Assembly: GCA_011525695.1 (NCBI GenBank)
Contig: WYBX01000084.1
Location: 34,266-98,265 of the forward strand
Direction of reading: 5' to 3'
Source of the DNA: Verrucomicrobiia bacterium
GTDB taxonomy: Bacteria > Verrucomicrobiota > Verrucomicrobiia > Opitutales > Opitutaceae
Length of the DNA: 64,000 nucleotides
Shown: piece by piece, positions 25,901 through 34,194 of the stretch
Numbering within the stretch: the first letter of the stretch is position 1
Layout of the letters: every line of letters begins with the position of its first letter
The notes under the pieces: generated by a model
Told to the model about the DNA's origin: nothing
Seen by the model: only the letters and a program-made list of their open reading frames with translations
The model's database searches: none
Made by a program: the position numbers and the translations under genes

Positions 25901-27035
25901 TATTGCCTTCATATAAGTTGAAGTTGTTATGCGGGCCGTGATTCGAATTGACGGCCGATCCGATCGCTCCGAAAGAAGTGCTGTCCTCGCAGAAGTTGTA
26001 GGCAAAGACATTTCCCGAGGAACCGTAATTAATCTCCATCAACGGGAAAGACTTGTAGATAATATTATCCTCGATTAGGCATGCAGCAGAATTCTCAAAA
26101 AGGAGTCCGGCCCCGTTGCTTCCGGCATTCTTTAGGGCATCAAGAAATGAATGCCTTAATTCGCAATGAAGAGAGTCGAGGAAGAAGACGCTGTAGTTGT
26201 TTGCATTGACTACATGGACGTTCTTGACCCACGAGCCATAGCATTGGGTGAAGAAGATTCCATACAAGAGAGAGCCATTGATGCCGTTGATTGTAAGATC
26301 TTCGATTCCAAACCCCTCCGTTTGCTGGGTGGTGTTGTTGATGACGGCAGATGTCGCGCTGTAGTCTCCGTACAACGCGGGAGACACCGTCAGGGTCGTC
26401 GCCGTTTTGCTGGTGATTCGCACCATCTGCCGTCGCCACCAGCCAACACCATCGATCAAGCCTTTACCATCCGTTTTCAGAATCGGCAGTGATTGATCGT
26501 CTACCATCGCGATTCGCGCCAGTTGGCCGGCTTGAAATGCCGCTGTTGTGCCGACGGTGACTTCCGTGCTCCCCTTCGCAAGTCCGCCGGTGATGGACGC
26601 GCCGGCGGAAGGTTGCCAGCCTCCTGCGGATGACGACCCGACAGCAAAGCACTGGTTGGACATCCGGCAATCGAGAATTGTCAGACCCGGACCGGCGCCG
26701 CGGATGGTAATGTTGTCGCGCGTGTGGTCGATTAGTAGTCGGGTATCCAGTCGGTACGTGCCTGCAGGAAGGTACACGACGTCATTCGCAACGGCTGCGG
26801 CGACGGCTTGGAGAATCTTGGCGCTCGCATCAGTTGCGCCAGTATTGTCGGCATTGTACGGTGGTTGGGTGACATCGATAATACGTGTGCGATGAGTCGG
26901 AATTCCCCCCGGAACGCCGACAGTCACGCCAGGCGCCCATGGCACAAGACGGTCAGCGGGGATGAGCTCGGCCCGAACGCCGGCTGCGCCAAGAAGCACC
27001 ACGAACACACTGAGAAGAATGTGGGAAATTCTCAT
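19983..27035 (-). CDS. Giant secreted protein: pectate-lyase fold, Ig and nine MBG/YDG repeats
   Basis: 2350 residues from the chosen ATG, which begins a clear signal peptide (MRISHILLSVFVVLLGAAGVRA); the open frame extends to 27134. Order: right-handed beta-helix of the pectate-lyase-3 type (NTGATDASAKILQAV then YLPAGTYRL, about residues 30-630); Ig-like domain; putative-Ig (He_PIG) domain (SLPAGVSLNTSTGLISGTP); nine MBG/YDG repeats of 85-100 residues between about 24430 and 21945; two Ig domains (FQWRKG, YQWRLNG); a linker beta domain; and two copies of a domain with LIAGFV...LL.R..GPTL..FDV. Probably exported, and possibly an EPS-acting lyase/hydrolase or surface scaffold. The beta-helix portion is visibly AT-richer than the rest. 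No PEP-CTERM or LPxTG sorting signal is seen. Confidence 0.88.
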   Translation of the reverse strand: MRISHILLSVFVVLLGAAGVRAELIPADRLVPWAPGVTVGVPGGIPTHRTRIIDVTQPPYNADNTGATDASAKILQAVAAAVANDVVYLPAGTYRLDTRLLIDHTRDNITIRGAGPGLTILDCRMSNQCFAVGSSSAGGWQPSAGASITGGLAKGSTEVTVGTTAAFQAGQLARIAMVDDQSLPILKTDGKGLIDGVGWWRRQMVRITSKTATTLTVSPALYGDYSATSAVINNTTQQTEGFGIEDLTINGINGSLLYGIFFTQCYGSWVKNVHVVNANNYSVFFLDSLHCELRHSFLDALKNAGSNGAGLLFENSAACLIEDNIIYKSFPLMEINYGSSGNVFAYNFCEDSTSFGAIGSAVNSNHGPHNNFNLYEGNIAPNIQCDGYFGSASHDTVFRNWFHGTSRSATTAPFTNAGASREPILLQRFTRNYSLVANLLGMRSPAGAPVPYHSISGAPAGGPYSFGFPNIGNSNSTGGNAQLSLGDPWADWMITGTLTTRSSNNSGVITLNAGTVPTGAIITIVWSNGQQLDATAGAVAGASVPFSGGNVIASQTRPSLALPAAGTAVQILRGPGGYQEIDLDVAATTIRKENFDVSAGALAAGDSGLGADTLPNSLYRGATKPQWFGDRPWPALGTDVIPATVTSGVLDATATIPNLPAAYQVLPAGYRYVHGEDPPTAPYFLDQPAGTTPANSAVSSGASATFHVAPHGFPVPTLQWQTSANGADWSDISDDATFSGVTTTTLTITTSGALNGRQFRCVATNDHGSSNSSAATLTVFVGTTPVVTSAATASGTYRSVFTSYQITATNPPHTSYNLASGSLPAGVSLNTSTGLISGTPTEAGSFPVTINVSNASGTGPDFVLTLDIAEVTLTVSGVTANNKVYDATTTATLITGGASLVGVLGGDNVTLNVGGASGSFADRHVGAGKTVTVSGLTLGGGSAANYVLTQPSTTASITPKSLTSNGTLAANDKVYNGTTAVLGFSGAAALQAPQAPGAGTTADGKPYTGDDVFLGGAPSGTFGTKTVGAAKAVTVTGLTLTGTDADNYTLVQPTGLTASITAAPLTITGVAASDKVYNGNAAAGINTGGASLVGVIGGDTVTFSGGTGTFADKNVGAGKTVTISGITLGGTDGGNYTLTQPSTTANITQASLTITGVTASNKPYDGLTTATINTGAASLVGVIGADTVTFSGGTGTFADKTVGNAKPVTVVGITLGGADGGNYSLAQPTPTANITAVNLTITGVTANNKTYDGTTTATLDTSGASLVGVIGGDTVTFSGGTGVFANKDVGVGKAVTISGITLGGADGGNYTLTQPAATANITAANLTVNVDANDKVYDKTTVATLDIANAELVGVVGGDSVALDPASYTATFGAATVGAQTVTVTGLALIAGGPAANYSVTQPAGLPADITPKPLSVTGITADDRPYDGTTTATVSGTAALLAAEDAGTGTVNDGRPYNGDAVGVTGTAAGTFDTAAVGTDKTVTLSGLSLGGGDNFNYSITLANTTADITPRALTVSGITVNNRAYDGTTAATFNVGGAALTGVVAGEEANVNVTGATGAFATAAAGVGKPVTVTAVSLGGSAAGNYSATPPVGLTADISTVNLTVTGLVVNDKAFDGNTTATFNTGAATLVGLAPADTGNGNVTIATVTGTFADAAIGNNKSVTVTGLTLGGAAAGNYTVTLPVGITGNINPLVAAPGITLHPIDQTVTEGGDVSFIAAATGTPAPTFQWRKGSSPIAGETGTTLTLTNVTRADAGTYRMVATNSQGSASTNSAQLTVHYAPSITTQPAGQAGILGGEATFTVVADGSPAPGYQWRLNGAAITGATNASYTRTNLQEADAGGYDVVVTNSVGSVTSAVALLAVNPPNYAGTYFGTFEGGGTWALHVRDDNTATYMAYFPDRESAIVLDFIINPDGTFSTSGSEISASGNGSSVLTDRTAGGTPPTAAAGLAFVLSGEIDDDTIAGELAGLGLTLSGSADNGTGPAAGLAGFYTASALGADTGATYSIVGPSGQTLVVTTAEGLVDGATATMGADGQVSLTTSSGGQLVLTVDAEGQTIAASYLAAGSSTPIVFSGVPDTVAPVANLINLSVRAPAGSGDNTLIAGFVVSGTASKSLLIRGIGPTLANFDVANPLADPVLTLYAGALPVRTNDDWAASEDAATVASLSETVGAFALPSGSLDAALLSPPVRGLHSVHVTGKGSSQGVALIELYDSAAGGPARLSNLSARTRVGAGDDVLIAGFVIDGNVPRKLLLRAVGPTLTQFDVAGVLANPKLELFQGANLLHQNDNWGGTAALSAAFGQVGAFELPAGSQDGALLVTLQPGLYSVVVSGVGGSTGVALVEIYEMP

Positions 27036-27351
27036 GGTGGATTTGATAGTGCTTGTGTTGCAGTTGTTCAACCATCTCCTCGCCGGCTCGTTGCGATTTG
27101 TGTAAATCTTCTGTCGAATGCAGAGAGTTTTCATTTAGTCTTGGGTCGCTCCACCCGAAATTTACAATCGCTTCACCGGGTCAGTCGGCCTTCGGTTTAC
27201 TCAGTCGCCACATCATGGCGTTAATCCAGCACGTTGAACCGCGGCACCCGGTTGAGTGTGATGCTCACCGTTCGGCCAAAATCGAGTCGCAGAGAATGCA
27301 GCGGGGTTGATTGGAACGGTGCTGCCGACACCAGTCGGCGCGGGGCATCGC
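27036..27351. other. Gene-free 316-base gap upstream of the giant gene
   Basis: Moderately AT-rich. I find no credible gene, no strong hairpin and no convincing -35/-10 pair on the minus strand. It probably contains the leader of the giant secreted-protein gene. Confidence 0.5.
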
Positions 27352-28446
27352 CTATGGCAAGAGCCCGCTCGCGTCCAGCCTCTCCGCCAATGCGCGCGAG
27401 AATGCGCTCGCGCCCGTCGCATTCAGATGTTGTGAGTTGTAGAAGTACATTTGATTCTTAGTGAGGGGCGAATCACTATAATCCCACAGCGGCACATTAT
27501 AGCGGGCGCATAGTGCGTGAAGGCGTGAAAAAATCTCTTCGCGATTACGCTCCAGTGTCTGCATTTCCGCATATTCTGGCGAATACACGAAGAGCAGGGC
27601 GATGCCATGCTGGCTGCAAAGCTCGACGAGGTCGGTGAGGTCCTGGACAGCTGCTGGTTCGATGGGAAAGCGGACACCATCCGGGTTCTTGATCCGAAAT
27701 TCATCAAACTCGTTTGTCCACGCAATATGGCGGGGCTGATAACCAAAAAAGTGATCTTCTGGCGGTTGCCAGCCGGTCAGTGCCCGCAATCCCCGGACCC
27801 ATGTGAAGCGCATGTCTTCGACCAAGTAGCCGTAGAGCGGCAGCCACTTCCATTTCCAGGCATCCGGATAGACCCGCTGGATCCCGGCGAATATCGCGTC
27901 GTCGCGAATATAGGGGATATATTGGACGGCGTCGTAGATCTCCTTCGATGAAACGAATGAAAAGAGGTCAAGATTGTGGATGACCAGCCGTGGTGCCCGA
28001 TTGTAGTTCAAGTACGCCTTCAAGAAGGCAAGTTGCATGTCCGTTTGGGAACCGTTACGGCCGATATTGAATGCCGAATGGCCCGTCTGCTCCTGGATAA
28101 TGCGAGGATCGTAGTGGGTTAAGGCTCGGGACGATCCACTGATGATGATATCAGCGTTCACCTGTCCGCCCATGATTTGGTTGTTGACGCCAAACGCGGA
28201 TGTCTTGATCCGGCGCAAGCCTGCGCCAATCATGGCGTCGGTGAGGTAAAGCAGTGAGATGAAGAGCCCGCAGAAGGAGGCGATTTTCAACAATGCAGTG
28301 CTCGTCGGGTGTCGTCCGTGGGAGGTGACCAAGGAGGACGGCATGTGTGTAGATGGATGCGTTCGTCGAAATAGCGTGCCATCGCGGTTACTCGCTGTGC
28401 TCGCGGGCGACATGTCAGCAGTGGGTGGTGGGGTAAGAGGATGCAT
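27352..28446 (-). CDS. SGNH/AlgJ-DltD-like membrane-anchored protein partnering MBOAT
   Basis: 364 residues from the ATG at 28446; a longer frame to 28629 would run into the MBOAT gene and is rejected. A single hydrophobic helix (LLKIASFCGLFISLLYLTDAM) anchors a periplasmic domain. IISGSSRALTHYDP looks like the SGNH serine block. FYNSQHLNATGASAF looks like the terminal DxxHLN block with Asn in place of the usual Asp. Such proteins act with MBOAT acyltransferases to place O-acyl groups on exported polysaccharides (compare AlgI/AlgJ and DltB/DltD). The MBOAT gene ends 38 bases upstream, supporting a pair. Whether it is catalytic is uncertain because of the Asn substitution. Confidence 0.78.
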   Translation of the reverse strand: MHPLTPPPTADMSPASTASNRDGTLFRRTHPSTHMPSSLVTSHGRHPTSTALLKIASFCGLFISLLYLTDAMIGAGLRRIKTSAFGVNNQIMGGQVNADIIISGSSRALTHYDPRIIQEQTGHSAFNIGRNGSQTDMQLAFLKAYLNYNRAPRLVIHNLDLFSFVSSKEIYDAVQYIPYIRDDAIFAGIQRVYPDAWKWKWLPLYGYLVEDMRFTWVRGLRALTGWQPPEDHFFGYQPRHIAWTNEFDEFRIKNPDGVRFPIEPAAVQDLTDLVELCSQHGIALLFVYSPEYAEMQTLERNREEIFSRLHALCARYNVPLWDYSDSPLTKNQMYFYNSQHLNATGASAFSRALAERLDASGLLP

Positions 28447-28484
28447 CAGAATCGACTCACGGCATAGTGCTTGAGCGGTAGATA

Positions 28485-29924
28485 TCAGAATTGGAAGTAG
28501 ATGAACTGGCTCTTGCTGTAGACGCCAAACATGACCACCACCATCAACGCTGTGGCGTAACAGAACCAGCGGACCGGCATCGGAAACCGGGGAATGATTT
28601 CGCCAAGCGGCATACGGCGCCTTAGCCATTCGCCGGCCTCAAGCAGCAGGATTGCGGCGATGGCAAGGGGCATTTGGCGAAGCAGAAATTGCTCTGTGCC
28701 AATGTCGGAGAAATCCCAGTCGCGCCACATGTGACTAAAAATATAGAAGGCATCGGCAAGTGTCGGTGCGCGGAAAAAGACCCAAGCGATACAGACCAAC
28801 CCGAAGGTCGTCACGACGCCGACGCTAAGACGAATCGGATTGCGCTCAGGAAGCCGACAGAGGGCGGCGATTCGCTGACGAAGCGGTTGCAGCAGAGTGC
28901 CAGCGATTAAATAGAATCCGTTCAGCAGGCCCCAAACAACATAGGTCCAGTTGGCCCCATGCCATAACCCACTGATTCCAAAGGTGAGGAGAATATTGGT
29001 GAACCACCGCGCGGGCTTGACGCGATTGCCGCCGAGTGGGAAGTACACGTAATCCCTGAACCAGGTGGAAAGGGAGATGTGCCAGCGTCGCCAGAACTCG
29101 GAAATCGAAGCCGAGTGGTATGGGGTTTCAAAGTTCTCCATCAGGCGAAAGCCCAGCACACGGGCCGAGCCAATCGCAATGTCGGAATACCCGGAGAAGT
29201 CGCAATAGATCTGATAGGCGAAGAAAAAAGTGGCAATCGTCAGCTGCAGCCCGTTGTACTCTTGGGGAGCGGAGTAGACATCATTGACATAGAGGGCGAG
29301 GCGATCCGCCACCACGAGCTTTTTGAAAAAGCCCCAAGCCATGCGCTTCAAGCCACTGGTGACTCGAACGTAATCAAAATAGTGACGTTCATGAAACTCA
29401 GGCAGGAGATTCTGCGGTCGCTCGATCGGGCCAGCCACAAGTTGGGGGAAGAACATCACATAGGTCGCGTAAGTCGTGAAGTCGTGCTCGGCTCGCTGCC
29501 GGCCGCGGTAAACTTCGAACACATAACTGAGGCTCTGAAAGGTGTGAAAGGATAGCCCAATGGGCAGAATGATGTCGAGCGACGGATTCGTCGGCTGCCA
29601 GCCGAAATGGGTGGCAATTCCCAAAAAAGTATCGGTGAAAAAATTGAAGTACTTGAAGATAAACAGTACCAGGCAGGTGATAGCCACGCTGACCCACAAG
29701 AGCGCGAGGCGGCGCCTGCCGTGCGTGCGTTCGAGATAAATACCGGCGGTATAGTCAACGACAATGGTGACGCCAAGAATGAGTATGTAGGCGGGGATAA
29801 ACGCCATGTAAAAGGCGCAACTCGCCACAAGCAGCAGCGGCGTGCGCCAATGGAATGGCGACAGGAAGTACAGTGTCGCCACGACCGGGAAGAAGACCGC
29901 GAATTCCAGGGAATTGAAGAGCAT
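28485..29924 (-). CDS. MBOAT family O-acyltransferase (AlgI/DltB-like)
   Basis: 479 residues and about ten membrane segments. MLFNSLEFAVFFPVVATLYF is the common start of bacterial MBOAT proteins. The family signatures are PQLVAGPIERPQNLLPEF, the Asn/Asp-Tyr region YCDFSGYSDIAIGSARVLG, FWRRWHISLSTWFRDYVY, and ISGLWHGANWTYVVWG with the invariant membrane histidine. It moves acyl groups, usually acetyl, across the inner membrane to the periplasmic SGNH-like partner encoded next (27352-28446). The acyltransferase-3 gene lies 20 bases upstream, so this EPS probably carries O-acetyl or similar groups. Confidence 0.92.
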   Translation of the reverse strand: MLFNSLEFAVFFPVVATLYFLSPFHWRTPLLLVASCAFYMAFIPAYILILGVTIVVDYTAGIYLERTHGRRRLALLWVSVAITCLVLFIFKYFNFFTDTFLGIATHFGWQPTNPSLDIILPIGLSFHTFQSLSYVFEVYRGRQRAEHDFTTYATYVMFFPQLVAGPIERPQNLLPEFHERHYFDYVRVTSGLKRMAWGFFKKLVVADRLALYVNDVYSAPQEYNGLQLTIATFFFAYQIYCDFSGYSDIAIGSARVLGFRLMENFETPYHSASISEFWRRWHISLSTWFRDYVYFPLGGNRVKPARWFTNILLTFGISGLWHGANWTYVVWGLLNGFYLIAGTLLQPLRQRIAALCRLPERNPIRLSVGVVTTFGLVCIAWVFFRAPTLADAFYIFSHMWRDWDFSDIGTEQFLLRQMPLAIAAILLLEAGEWLRRRMPLGEIIPRFPMPVRWFCYATALMVVVMFGVYSKSQFIYFQF

Positions 29925-29944
29925 GCGCTAGATCGATGACAGCT

Positions 29945-30967
29945 TCACGCAAAAACGGCCCGATAGAGCCGTTCTACGTCAGTCGAACGGGCACGAAGCC
30001 AGTGAGCGGCTTCAACCAGCCACAGCATGAGCATGAGGGTGGCAAGGAAGAGGGCGAGGGTTGGAAGCGACCAGGGAGGGGCGTGGCCGAGGAAGCGTGC
30101 GAGCACCTGCAGCAAGCCGATCTGCAGGATGTAAGACACAAGGGAATACTGGCCGAGGCGTACAAGTTTGCCGGGCAGCCAGTCCTTGCTGCCGAAACGG
30201 ACGCTGAACGCGTAAATCATGGAGAGTGCGACACAGGCACCCAGCAGCTGTACGGCATAGCTCAGACCAATGAGCATTCCCAATGCATGGCAGGCCCCGT
30301 ACGCTAGAGCGAGCTGCAGAGGATACCGGCCCAGTCTGCCAAGCCGTTCGATCGATATGCGGCCGGCCACCATGCCCAGGAGACCCGCGCTCAGGAGATT
30401 GAGATTGCTGACCATGGCTCCGGAGTGCTCCAGTGCGAATGTCGCCGTGATCACAACCACGGTCAGAATCGGCAGGGCGCTGGAACTCCGGTGGTTCAGC
30501 CGGAGCAACACCGGTGACGCCAGCAATAGATATCCGATTGGCAGCAGCACCTCGAACGCCGCCAGACGTCCAGAACCGAGAACATATACTTCGTACCAAT
30601 GTTGGAAGAAGCGCGCTACGCTCATTGCTTCACCATTGTAGTTCTGGCTCTTTATCAGGTTTGCGCCTACGTTTAGTGCTGTAAAAAGGGCCACCAGTCT
30701 GGCGCCGCGGAGAAGCAGCCTGCGGTGGAGCCGTTGATCACGGATATCATAGCGCGCCGAGTAGATGTTGGCGACAATGAAGCCAGTCAAAAAAATGAAG
30801 GATGCGGGGAGAAAGGAGAGGTATCGAAACGCGAGATAGAATTCGGTCGTGTAATTCAGGCTGTGATAGGCGACCATCAGCACGACCAAGACTCCCTTGG
30901 TCAGGTCGAGAGCATCGATGCGCGTCGATGGACTTGCGGCAGCGGAGATGGAATGAACTGGTGGCAT
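29945..30967 (-). CDS. Acyltransferase-3 / OpgC-like membrane protein
   Basis: 340 residues and about ten hydrophobic segments. RIDALDLTKGVLVVLMVAYHSLNY is the N-terminal signature of the acyltransferase-3/OpgC group, with the key His in helix 1, followed by FLPASFIFLTGFIVANIY. These integral proteins O-acylate (acetylate or succinylate) cell-surface glycans. The ATG directly abuts the TAG of the upstream deacetylase gene with no intervening base, so the two are coupled. Substrate and acyl group cannot be read from sequence. Confidence 0.8.
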   Translation of the reverse strand: MPPVHSISAAASPSTRIDALDLTKGVLVVLMVAYHSLNYTTEFYLAFRYLSFLPASFIFLTGFIVANIYSARYDIRDQRLHRRLLLRGARLVALFTALNVGANLIKSQNYNGEAMSVARFFQHWYEVYVLGSGRLAAFEVLLPIGYLLLASPVLLRLNHRSSSALPILTVVVITATFALEHSGAMVSNLNLLSAGLLGMVAGRISIERLGRLGRYPLQLALAYGACHALGMLIGLSYAVQLLGACVALSMIYAFSVRFGSKDWLPGKLVRLGQYSLVSYILQIGLLQVLARFLGHAPPWSLPTLALFLATLMLMLWLVEAAHWLRARSTDVERLYRAVFA

Positions 30968-31735
30968 CTAGGGAGCTCCGATGGCGTCCAATGCCCTGGA
31001 CATGGTTAGGATTCGCGCGCCAGAGGCGCGCGATCTGCGCACTACTTCGGAGAAGAAGCTTGGCGTACAGCCAAAGCGCGACGGAATGTTCGCGACATCA
31101 TGAGTGGCGAAGATCAGCCAACCCCGCGCGCGTGCGTTGGCGTCGATCAGGACTTGAACAACGTCCAAATTGCCCCCGCATTGTTCGAGAAAGCAGGCTT
31201 GCAGGAGATTCAGGTCGATTGCTCCAAGATTGAATCGTTGTCCGCCACCGCGGCAGGCACGAAACCGGGCGCCGCTGCGCCGTTTCGTGCTTACACGCGG
31301 TGTCGCGATCGGATAAGATAGCGTGGCAAAGCCTGTGTTCGGCAGGATTGCGTGCAGCGCCTTCTGATTCTCGGTGATCGACGCGTCGAAATGGGCCGCG
31401 CTGCTCCGGTAGGCATGACAGTGGGAGAAGGTGTGACATCCGAGTTCATGGCCGCCTTGCAGGAGACGAGGTAGCTCATCGCGAACGAATATTGCTCCGG
31501 CCGGTGCCTGGGTTCCCATCAAGCCAAATGAGGCGTAGTACGTGGCGGCAGCACCCGCGTCCTCCAGGATTGCACCACCGGCGTACAGGGCGGATCGAGG
31601 AAAGTCATCGAAGGTAAAAGTGATCAGCGGGACGGAGTTGATCATTCGGCAGTTGCGACGTCCAAAGGCTGCCGCCATACTTCGTTGGCACCGACCCCGT
31701 ATGCGGGGTAGTAGATTTATCAAATCGCGATCCAT
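30968..31735 (-). CDS. NodB-type polysaccharide deacetylase family protein
   Basis: 255 residues. TFTFDDFP supplies the catalytic and metal aspartates. GCHTFSHCHAY supplies the His-x(3)-His metal pair. LSYPIATP matches the arginine/proline motif region, although the usual Gly is replaced, and LIFATHDV matches the last motif. No signal peptide is seen, so it may act on a cytoplasmic lipid-linked intermediate. Met31 (MINSVPLITFTFDDFP) is an alternative start. It sits 4 bases after the Wzy-like gene and directly before the acyltransferase-3 gene. Confidence 0.85.
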   Translation of the reverse strand: MDRDLINLLPRIRGRCQRSMAAAFGRRNCRMINSVPLITFTFDDFPRSALYAGGAILEDAGAAATYYASFGLMGTQAPAGAIFVRDELPRLLQGGHELGCHTFSHCHAYRSSAAHFDASITENQKALHAILPNTGFATLSYPIATPRVSTKRRSGARFRACRGGGQRFNLGAIDLNLLQACFLEQCGGNLDVVQVLIDANARARGWLIFATHDVANIPSRFGCTPSFFSEVVRRSRASGARILTMSRALDAIGAP

Positions 31736-31739
31736 CGGG

Positions 31740-33200
31740 TCACCGGGCGATCGATAATTGCAAAGGGAGCGATCGCGCCAGCGTCAGCCGCGCAGCCGAG
31801 AACCGGGAAACAAGAGATTGCAGGCCGTAAACACTCCGTGGATGAGGTACAGGGCGCCGCAATCCGGTCGAATCAAAGGCATCGGCTCTTGCCGGAGCTT
31901 GCAGCCCTTGGCCAGAGGGCGGGTCGATGGCAACCAACAGGAAGAGGAACCACAGAGGGGTCATGCGTCCGAAGTGTGATTCGGCAACGTTGCCGACGAG
32001 CGTGGTCACGAGAGCAGCGAAGCGGATGAGGGCGTACCGACTCCCGGTGCTGAGTAACCGGTTGACCTTCCAAGCGACTGCCACCAGCAGGATGCTGAGG
32101 AAGAATAGGCCGAGCATGCCGCCGTCAATATAAGTCTCGAGATAGCCATTGTGAGCGGAGGACGATACCCACTCCGGAAGTTTCGATTGAAACGACTCAT
32201 CAGACCAGAAGCTGCAGAAGCCGGTGCCAAAAATCGGATCGGTTCGAAGATCGAGCAGTTCACGCCAAACCTCAGTGCGTCCAGTGAGAGTTGCATCCCT
32301 GCCCATGCTTTCCAAGAGAGCTCCCCTGATCCCGAAGACTGAGTCGAGCACGAAGAAAGTGACAGTCGCGATCAGCGAATATACCCCTAAAGCACCAATC
32401 CTCCGCTGCAGAAGCGGCATGCGGGCGGAGAAGAGAATCACCCCCCCGATCCCGAGGCATAAGATTGAGGTCTTGCTGTCACAGAGATAGAGCAAGTAGA
32501 GGCCGAGGAGTAGAATTAAGAATGGCATGTATCGTTCGACTGCCTCCAGTTTCCGACTTTCCGGACGGGTCCGCTCAAGCCAATCCCAAATCAACACGAG
32601 TCCGACTACGAGCGCCAGTGCTCCCAGGGAGTTCTTCTGCGTTGTGACCCCAATCGCTTCCATTCCGCCGGAATGAATGTTGTAATTGCGTCCAATGTTC
32701 GGAAAGTAACGGATATAGATTACGGATAACGGAAGTAGCACGTAGGCACACCTGACAAAAACAGCGCGAAATGCCTCCTCCGGATTCTTTTCCGTCAAAA
32801 TGACCAGGGCAATGGCAACATTGCCGAAATCCTTGAACCAACGTTTGAACGAGACAAATGGTGAGTCAGCCCAAAGGACGCTCACCAGGAAAAAGCTATA
32901 ATATAAAAAGACAGGCCAGTTGGTGGAAAGTATCTGCGCCCAGTTTTGGGGTCGACGGGCAAGCACGACTAGCGCCAGCAGGATCATCCCGAAATAGAAA
33001 TTTCGATCCATTGGGCTGCCTTCGAGGGAATTCTCCCCCCCCCCGAAACCGAGCCACATCGAGAGCGGCCGGGAAGCAATAATTCCCACCCAGAGGGTGG
33101 GAATCCAAACCGCGGCGGAAAGATCCGATCGTCGCGCAATGTCCCGCCGAATCAACCAGAATGCGAGGGCGATAAAGCCATAATAAACAAGGTTTCCCAT
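31740..33200 (-). CDS. O-antigen ligase/Wzy-type polymerase
   Basis: 486 residues and about 11-12 hydrophobic segments. A large periplasmic loop contains GRTEVWRELLDLRTDPIFGTGFCSFW followed by SSAHNGYLETYIDGGMLGL. This R...H...G pattern is the Wzy_C/O-antigen-ligase family hallmark. In a locus with Wzx and Wzc it is most likely the repeat-unit polymerase. The last 60 residues are hydrophilic and not family-like. Confidence 0.88.
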   Translation of the reverse strand: MGNLVYYGFIALAFWLIRRDIARRSDLSAAVWIPTLWVGIIASRPLSMWLGFGGGENSLEGSPMDRNFYFGMILLALVVLARRPQNWAQILSTNWPVFLYYSFFLVSVLWADSPFVSFKRWFKDFGNVAIALVILTEKNPEEAFRAVFVRCAYVLLPLSVIYIRYFPNIGRNYNIHSGGMEAIGVTTQKNSLGALALVVGLVLIWDWLERTRPESRKLEAVERYMPFLILLLGLYLLYLCDSKTSILCLGIGGVILFSARMPLLQRRIGALGVYSLIATVTFFVLDSVFGIRGALLESMGRDATLTGRTEVWRELLDLRTDPIFGTGFCSFWSDESFQSKLPEWVSSSAHNGYLETYIDGGMLGLFFLSILLVAVAWKVNRLLSTGSRYALIRFAALVTTLVGNVAESHFGRMTPLWFLFLLVAIDPPSGQGLQAPARADAFDSTGLRRPVPHPRSVYGLQSLVSRFSAARLTLARSLPLQLSIAR

Positions 33201-33303
33201 GGGGGCGTCGCAAACGCAGCCGTATTTAGGCAGCAGACATTCCCTGCTGACAACGTGGAGTAAAGAGGAGCGACCGTTCGGATGCTGAATCAGGGGCGGC
33301 CTG

Positions 33304-34194
33304 CTACATTGGTCGAGTACGAATCGGAGTGATATGAAAGCCAGCCAGAAGAAGTCCGGCGTGATCGGAAAGCTTCACGAGATATCGCATGAAGTAATGG
33401 TGTCCCGCGAGTTGGAGGAAGGGCAGGGCAAATGTATAGCAGCCCAGCGCAAGGAGTGACTTTGCCACCTTTCGTCCCCGATGATCGGGCATGCGGAACG
33501 AATTGGCGCCACGCAGAAGCCCACGTTTGAGCAGCGTGCTGCGCTTCCAACGGGAGGGTGGCACGATCTCATACACAGGAGCTTCATTGCACCAGACAAA
33601 CTTACAACCGGAGGCCATCATTCGCCGGAAAAAGTCCACATCACTTCCACCTGTACCGAACTCGGGCAAAAAAGCGGGTTCGTCTCTGCGCAAGATGCTT
33701 TTGTGGAATAGCACGTTGCCGGTCCGGCACTCCTGCCAGGGCATGGGATGCCCGGTTTCATGCTCCGGACGCTCGAAAAAGCCCCCCTTCCTTACCCACG
33801 ACGGAGTGTCTTCCGGATAGTAGGGACGGACGGGACCAAGTACGCCGGCACAATCTTGGTGCATGAGGGTTCGAAAAAGGGCCAGCAGCCATCCGGGATC
33901 CGGGACTTCGTCGTCATCAATGAAGGCGATCAAGTCGCCGGTGGCTTCGGCCAGGCTCTTGTTGCGGACGAGGGCGATGCTGCGGCGCGACTCGACACAA
34001 TAGGCGATCGCGGTGGGAAAATTTGCGGCGTGACGCTGGACGAGGGCGCGGGCGGATTCTTCCGCATCGTTATCGGCCACGACAACCGAATATGAAAACT
34101 TTCCGCCGGTGTTCTGGCGGGCGAGCGCACTCAGCAATTGATCAAGCAGGACGGGACGCTGAAATGTGCTGACGCAAACTGAGATGTGTTGCAT
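33304..34194 (-). CDS. Family 2 glycosyltransferase
   Basis: 296 residues from Met at 34194 (MQHISVCVSTFQRP); the gene overlaps the end of the asparagine-synthase-like gene by 53 bases, and a start at 34218 is possible. GT-A fold: VCVSTFQRPVLLDQLL nucleotide-binding start, IAFIDDDEVPDPGW with the metal-binding DxD, and GTGGSDVDFFRRM for the catalytic ED-like motif. It probably adds one sugar of the repeat unit in the cytoplasm. Donor and linkage are unknown. Confidence 0.88.
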   Translation of the reverse strand: MQHISVCVSTFQRPVLLDQLLSALARQNTGGKFSYSVVVADNDAEESARALVQRHAANFPTAIAYCVESRRSIALVRNKSLAEATGDLIAFIDDDEVPDPGWLLALFRTLMHQDCAGVLGPVRPYYPEDTPSWVRKGGFFERPEHETGHPMPWQECRTGNVLFHKSILRRDEPAFLPEFGTGGSDVDFFRRMMASGCKFVWCNEAPVYEIVPPSRWKRSTLLKRGLLRGANSFRMPDHRGRKVAKSLLALGCYTFALPFLQLAGHHYFMRYLVKLSDHAGLLLAGFHITPIRTRPM

